From Talpa occidentalis (lineage: Eukaryota > Chordata > Mammalia > Eulipotyphla > Talpidae), in the NCBI RefSeq assembly GCF_014898055.3, contig NW_023601433.1, positions 24,789,641-24,853,640 of the forward strand: a DNA stretch of 64,000 bases. Reading direction: 5' to 3'. The notes below the pieces were generated by a model, which saw nothing but the letters and a program-made list of their open reading frames with translations, was not told where the DNA came from and searched no databases. A program made the position numbers and the translations under genes. Positions 60,161-64,000 of the stretch are shown one piece after another. Every line of letters begins with the position of its first letter. The first letter of the stretch is position 1.

Positions 60161-60205
60161 GGGGCGGGGGCGAGGGGAGGGATTGGGGTCAGAATGGGGG
60201 GGCTG
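60161..60205 (+). other. G-rich tract in the L1 3' UTR
   Basis: Runs of G (ggggggcgggggcg, ggggaggg, gggggggc-type) within 45 bp, capable in principle of forming a G-quadruplex. This is a common but variable feature of mammalian L1 3' UTRs. Confidence 0.7.
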
Positions 60206-60255
60206 CAATTGTATGGGGAATATAACAATAAAATTTATTAAAAAAAAAATAAAAA

Positions 60256-60270
60256 TAAAATGGGGGTATA
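60256..60270. repeat. 3' target-site duplication of the full-length L1
   Basis: taaaatgggggtata, identical to 48177-48191. The flanking intron resumes here ('aatacacagcaggtt'). Confidence 0.93.
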
Positions 60271-61974
60271 AATACACAGCAGGTTACCAGGGGAGAAACG
60301 GCTCCACAGAGATTACAACATGAACAATAGGATAGGGCACATTACATCTATGTGTTTCCCAAAGATGAAAGGCACAGAACAAAACACTAAGAGATGAGTG
60401 CACCCAGAAATTTTTTTTTTTTTTTTTGGTTTAGGCTTGTCAAATATGGCCTTTATTATCTCAGGTATGCTCCTTCTACATCTATTTTTAATGAAAACTT
60501 TTTTCCCTTCATTCGTTTTATTTTTTAAATTTAAATTTATTTTTATATTCCCCATAAAATTACAACCCCCATATTTTGACCCCAATCCCTCCTTTCCACA
60601 CTCCCTACCCCTTATAGAGTGTCTCTGGTTCATAGTTGTTTGTTGATTTTGATATTTTCTTTCTTATAGTTATTCTTTTGAAACATATTGAGTGTTACAC
60701 TGAAAAGCCTATGTTCATTGTTGAAAAGCGTTTGTAAACATGAAACTGAGAATTCAACGTGTACTGCATATAGACATTGTTTTCTTTAATGTAATAATGC
60801 GCATAGATTGAAATCAGTACTAGGCACATATAGTGGAAGAAATCCGAGCAGATCTTGTGTGTTAGACATCATGTATTTATAAAATACATTCTGTTTGAAT
60901 GATATCAGGGTCCTGTCCAGAACAACAATTTAGCATCCACTCCAGATGAAAAAAAATGCCTCTCTAATATCTCTGCATTTTAGTGTCATATGCAAGGGGA
61001 TGTGAGAGAAGCCCCAGGCACGGGCTGAGTGAGTACATGATAGGAATTAAGGTAAGATGTCTGCAGTACCAAAATAAAACTGGGGATTATATGCATATAG
61101 AAGGAAGTAAATGACATGAGGCAGAATATTCTGAGGTATTTAAATTTTTCCAAAGGAAATGGGCTTTGAAAACAAGTGGGAAAAAGAGTCTGAGGTCAGG
61201 GAACAAACAATGAGTGGGACCATTACTGGTGTAAATTCAAGAGTGAATACAAGGGAAACTCGGGATAGATAGTTCTGTGGCCCTTAAAGAGCTCATGGCA
61301 TACCATGGTGGGTCACAATTCTTCTTGTTTGACTAGTTTGCAATGCACAACCATGATGACTTAGAATTTCTGTAACATTGACTTCTTTTCTAATTACCTG
61401 CATTTGACACACAATGATCAGCAAAGTGAAGGGAAATTCAAAAATTCATATGATCAATAAAGCAAACCTCCCCGATTGTGTCCGTTATTGAATTTAATCT
61501 ATGTATTTAATTTATGAATAGATATTGATTAGATATTAAAGTATTGATTGCAATGCATCTCCTCCTCACAGTCACTAAACAAAGGAACTAGAAAAGTAAA
61601 CAATTTCAAACACAGGATATAAAACTACAGATAGGAGTCTACTAGAAGATGAGCAAAAGGGATTGTGCAGAGAACAAAACCAGGACAGGACCTAAGATCT
61701 ACAGTAAGGCAATACTGGCATTGGTGATGGGTGTCGGGCAATACCATACATCTGATGAGACGGGAACATATCGCCCAAATCATACCCAAGATGGGAAAAC
61801 AATGTTCTCCCTATGAGAGACCAAAACTCATTTGTCCCCATCATTAAACTGTCAGCAGTCCTTATCTATAATGGTGAGATAGTTTTTGCCTGACAACTGC
61901 AATGTGCTGTTTGATTTAAAAAACACAATCACAGCTAATTTTCCTTGAACCTTCAAGAAAGAGTTAATTTTAAC
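60271..61974 (-). other. Cassette-array intron (between copies 4 and 5)
   Basis: Carries the same blocks as other inter-cassette introns (~60290-60410, ~60900-61050, ~61080-61270, ~61560-61810), plus the inverted L1 3' UTR fragment at 60470-60670. No other exon is recognised. Confidence 0.65.
60411..60670 (-). mobile_element. L1 3' UTR fragment (minus)
   Basis: After a T-run at ~60413-60426, the minus-strand sense reads …caaaatcaacaaacaactatg, then 'gaaccagagacactctataag' and 'ggagggattggggtcaaaat', i.e. the L1 3' UTR as at 60100-60230, in opposite orientation. 5'-truncated to little more than the UTR. Confidence 0.8.
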
Positions 61975-62116
61975 CTGGTGACACTCTCATCTGGTTCATG
62001 TCTCCTGCCATCAACATTCACTGGAAATACAACAACAGGCTTCACACCAGCTAGACCCTCAGATACCGATCAGGACACAGAATCACATTGGTGACTCTTT
62101 GGTGTCAGGCACCCTA
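61975..62116 (-). pseudogene. Linker exon cassette copy 5, degenerate
   Basis: Homologous to the other cassettes, ending FPVNVDGRRHEPDESVTR before a CAG|gttaaa donor. It is 142 bp, not a multiple of three, and the frame that follows from the acceptor (aaag|T) meets TGA within a dozen codons. Inclusion would cause a frameshift; exclusion would be neutral. Probably a dead cassette. Confidence 0.72.
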
Positions 62117-64000
62117 CTTTAAAGTGCAAAGGTGTACCTCATGGTTTCAAAGAAATCTACTAATAAAGCATAACAAAACAACTATTACAAAATTCCAACA
62201 CACCCATCTTCACTCATGTATACATTCTTAAAATCATGATGAATTAATAACCATAAGAAAGGAAAATCCTCCCTTTTTCAAAGCCACTAGTACTATTTGA
62301 TACAATGTGATAGTTTTTTAGAGTACATTTAGGACAGGTTGTAAGTGAGCACCAGGGAGGCTGTAATAATGGGTACAAAAATACAGAAAGACACCAGGCA
62401 AGGAGCTGGGGGAGAAACCATATGACATGGAGATTACAAGGTAAGCACTAGATAGGGCACATCACATCAATGTGTTTCCCAAACTTGACAGGATAAGAGT
62501 AACATTTTGAATGTTGAGTGCACCCAGAAATTTTGAAACATATTGAATGCTACACTGAAAAGGTGATTTCACTGTGGAAAACTACTGATGCTTAGACAGG
62601 AGACTAATAATTAAATGTGTACTGTTCTTTGGCTTTTATTTTTATAATGTACTAATGTGCACCTGATTAAAAAATATATGGGAACATATACTGGAAGAAA
62701 TCTGAGAAATTCTTGTCAGTGAAATAGATTTACTTTCAAATATTCAATACACATATCTCGGGAATGACTCAGGGTCATCCAAATAAGTTGTACCTCATCA
62801 GTTTCCTGAACTAAGAACAGCAATTTGGATTTATCCACGGACAAAAAAAAAAATTGCCTTTCTGACCTGAGTGATCTACTACCAGATACCCAGAGAGGAG
62901 CCCAGCTGCAGGTGCAGTGAGAACATGCCAGGCATTAAGATAGGATCTGAGCAGAAATAAAACTTTGGACACCTTTAGCATTTTCAAGGAAATAAAAGTC
63001 ATGGGACAGAAGATCATGGGATACTTCAATTTGTCTAAAGGAAATGGGATTGAAAAGAAACAGGAAAAACAGACTGAGGTCAAAAAACAAGAAATGGAAG
63101 GGGGGTACCTAGTAAGTGAGGTCTCCCTCTGAAATTACCAGAGCCTAGAGTCAAATGAAAATACTATGTGGTGGGGGCCTCCCCAGTGGCGCAGCGGTTG
63201 AGCGCTGGGTTGCGAAGCTGCCCGCGGCCTCTGCAACACTGGTTCGCTCCCCGGCCACCAGAGGAGGGTTCCACATGGCGAGCAGACCTCTCCTGCAGCC
63301 CGTTGCTCCCCTCAGTAGTGTATTTCGGTCCTTCTGCCTGCTCTGCTCCCCGCTCTGGTGAATTCTCTCACCCTCCCGTGCTTCTGACTGTACCCAGTGC
63401 ATATATAAACAAACAAACAAACAAATAAATAAATGAAACATGCCTCTATTAAAAAAAAAAAAAGAAAGAAAATACTATGTGGTGGCACAATGGTTTCCAT
63501 TGAGGCAGACATTGCCCATGGGTCTAAAAAAGCATGTTTTGTTATCATAGAGTGAAAAATCTTTGTAATCTTTAGAAAGCAAGTTTGGAGCAGGCATGAA
63601 TGGGCCCATTACTGGTGAAAGTTCAAGAGTGAAAACAAGAGAAACTGGGTATAGATAGTTCTGTAAGCCTGAAAGAGCACATGGGATACACAATTCTTCT
63701 TATTTGAATAGTTACAAATACATAATAATGATTATTTGGTATTTCTTTAATAGTCTGCTTCTTTTCTAACCACCTGATGTGACACACAATGGTCAACAAA
63801 GTGAAGGAAAATTGAAAAAAAAAAAAAGATCATTACAGAAATAATATCTTGATTGTGTTTCCTTTTATTGACTTGAATCTATTTACCGAATTTATGAATT
63901 GATGATGGATAGATATTAAAGTATTTACTGCACTGCCTCCACAGTCACTAAGCTAAGGAACTAGAAATCTGAAAAAACACAGAACATACAACTGAAGCAC
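62117..64000 (-). other. Cassette-array intron upstream of copy 5
   Basis: Shows the recurring inter-cassette blocks at ~62360-62570, ~62770-62930, ~62960-63140 and ~63540-63720, and, at the window edge (63940-64000), the block that precedes a cassette exon. Contains the SINE at 63175-63467. Confidence 0.65.
63175..63467 (+). mobile_element. Young tRNA-derived SINE (plus) with target-site duplication
   Basis: Head gggcctccccagtggcgcag, full body, (aaac)n/(aaat)n and A-run tail. Exact 18-bp duplication gaaaatactatgtggtgg at 63157-63174 and 63468-63485. Confidence 0.96.

Larger units (their letters stand above)
53785..60255 (+). mobile_element. Full-length LINE-1 (6.47 kb) with intact ends
   Basis: The element runs from ggcggagcaacatggcggcg at the 5' end to a poly-A/(taaaa) tail, flanked by taaaatgggggtata at 53770-53784 and 60256-60270. 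Layout: GC-rich 5' UTR ~1.36 kb (53785-55144), ORF1 (55145-56168), ~74-bp spacer, ORF2 (56243-60069), and a 186-bp 3' UTR with a G-rich tract at ~60161-60205. Low decay and clean duplications mean a recent insertion. However, stop codons in ORF1 and ORF2 shared by both renderings mean it is not autonomously active. Confidence 0.95.

Noticed and set aside
63175..63260. Possible tRNA gene at SINE heads
   Set aside because: The tRNA-like box is the head of the SINE, which has the full SINE body, tail and target-site duplication.

Overview
This is vertebrate nuclear DNA, almost certainly from a placental mammal. The evidence is an immunoglobulin lambda V gene with a recombination signal, multi-exon genes with GT-AG introns, full-length LINE-1, class II (betaretrovirus-like) and ERV-L-type retroviral remnants, and about fifteen copies of one tRNA-derived SINE with a (TAAA)n/poly-A tail. 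The SINE head and tail look like those of bats to me; that taxonomic guess is inference. There are two 100-N assembly gaps (33116-33215 and 53329-53428).

Layout. 1-2.0 kb: a minus-strand class II endogenous retrovirus remnant (457-bp LTR, primer-binding-site-like sequence, gag matrix ORF). 14.1-14.75 kb: an apparently intact immunoglobulin lambda variable gene of IGLV5 type on the minus strand, with octamer, leader exon, 120-bp intron, V exon, and a heptamer/23-bp spacer/nonamer signal. 16.7-17.4 kb: an intronless FAAP24 copy (minus strand) with an N-terminal frameshift, i.e. a retropseudogene. 18.2-18.6 kb: an ERV-L-like pol fragment. The rest of the first 21 kb is intergenic sequence with SINEs, old L1 pieces and microsatellites.

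22-64 kb: the 3' part of an ANKRD26-family gene (ankyrin/coiled-coil protein) on the minus strand. Recognisable exons are a tail exon (21972-22225), a coiled-coil exon (23306-23508), part of the large coiled-coil exon cut by the first gap (32510-33115), a 133-bp and a 31-bp exon (39103-39235, 39527-39557), and then an array of homologous linker exons (40195, 40935, 44634, 47894, 61975) embedded in repeated intron sequence. Intact array exons are phase 2-2 and 153-156 bp, so copies can be added or lost without changing frame. Some are damaged: one has lost its splice donor, one is frameshifted, and one has been deleted at a SINE.

Two L1s interrupt this gene. The first (25.29-32.02 kb) is old and carries two nested SINEs with clean target-site duplications. 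The second is a 6.47-kb full-length L1 with a 15-bp target-site duplication, and it appears twice: 47835-53328 and 53429-58921 are the same locus on either side of the 100-N gap, differing mainly by single-base indels. I read this as an unmerged contig overlap (false duplication), not biology. The most interesting real biology is the expandable exon-cassette array and the lone, intact-looking IGLV5-type gene with extra cysteines.
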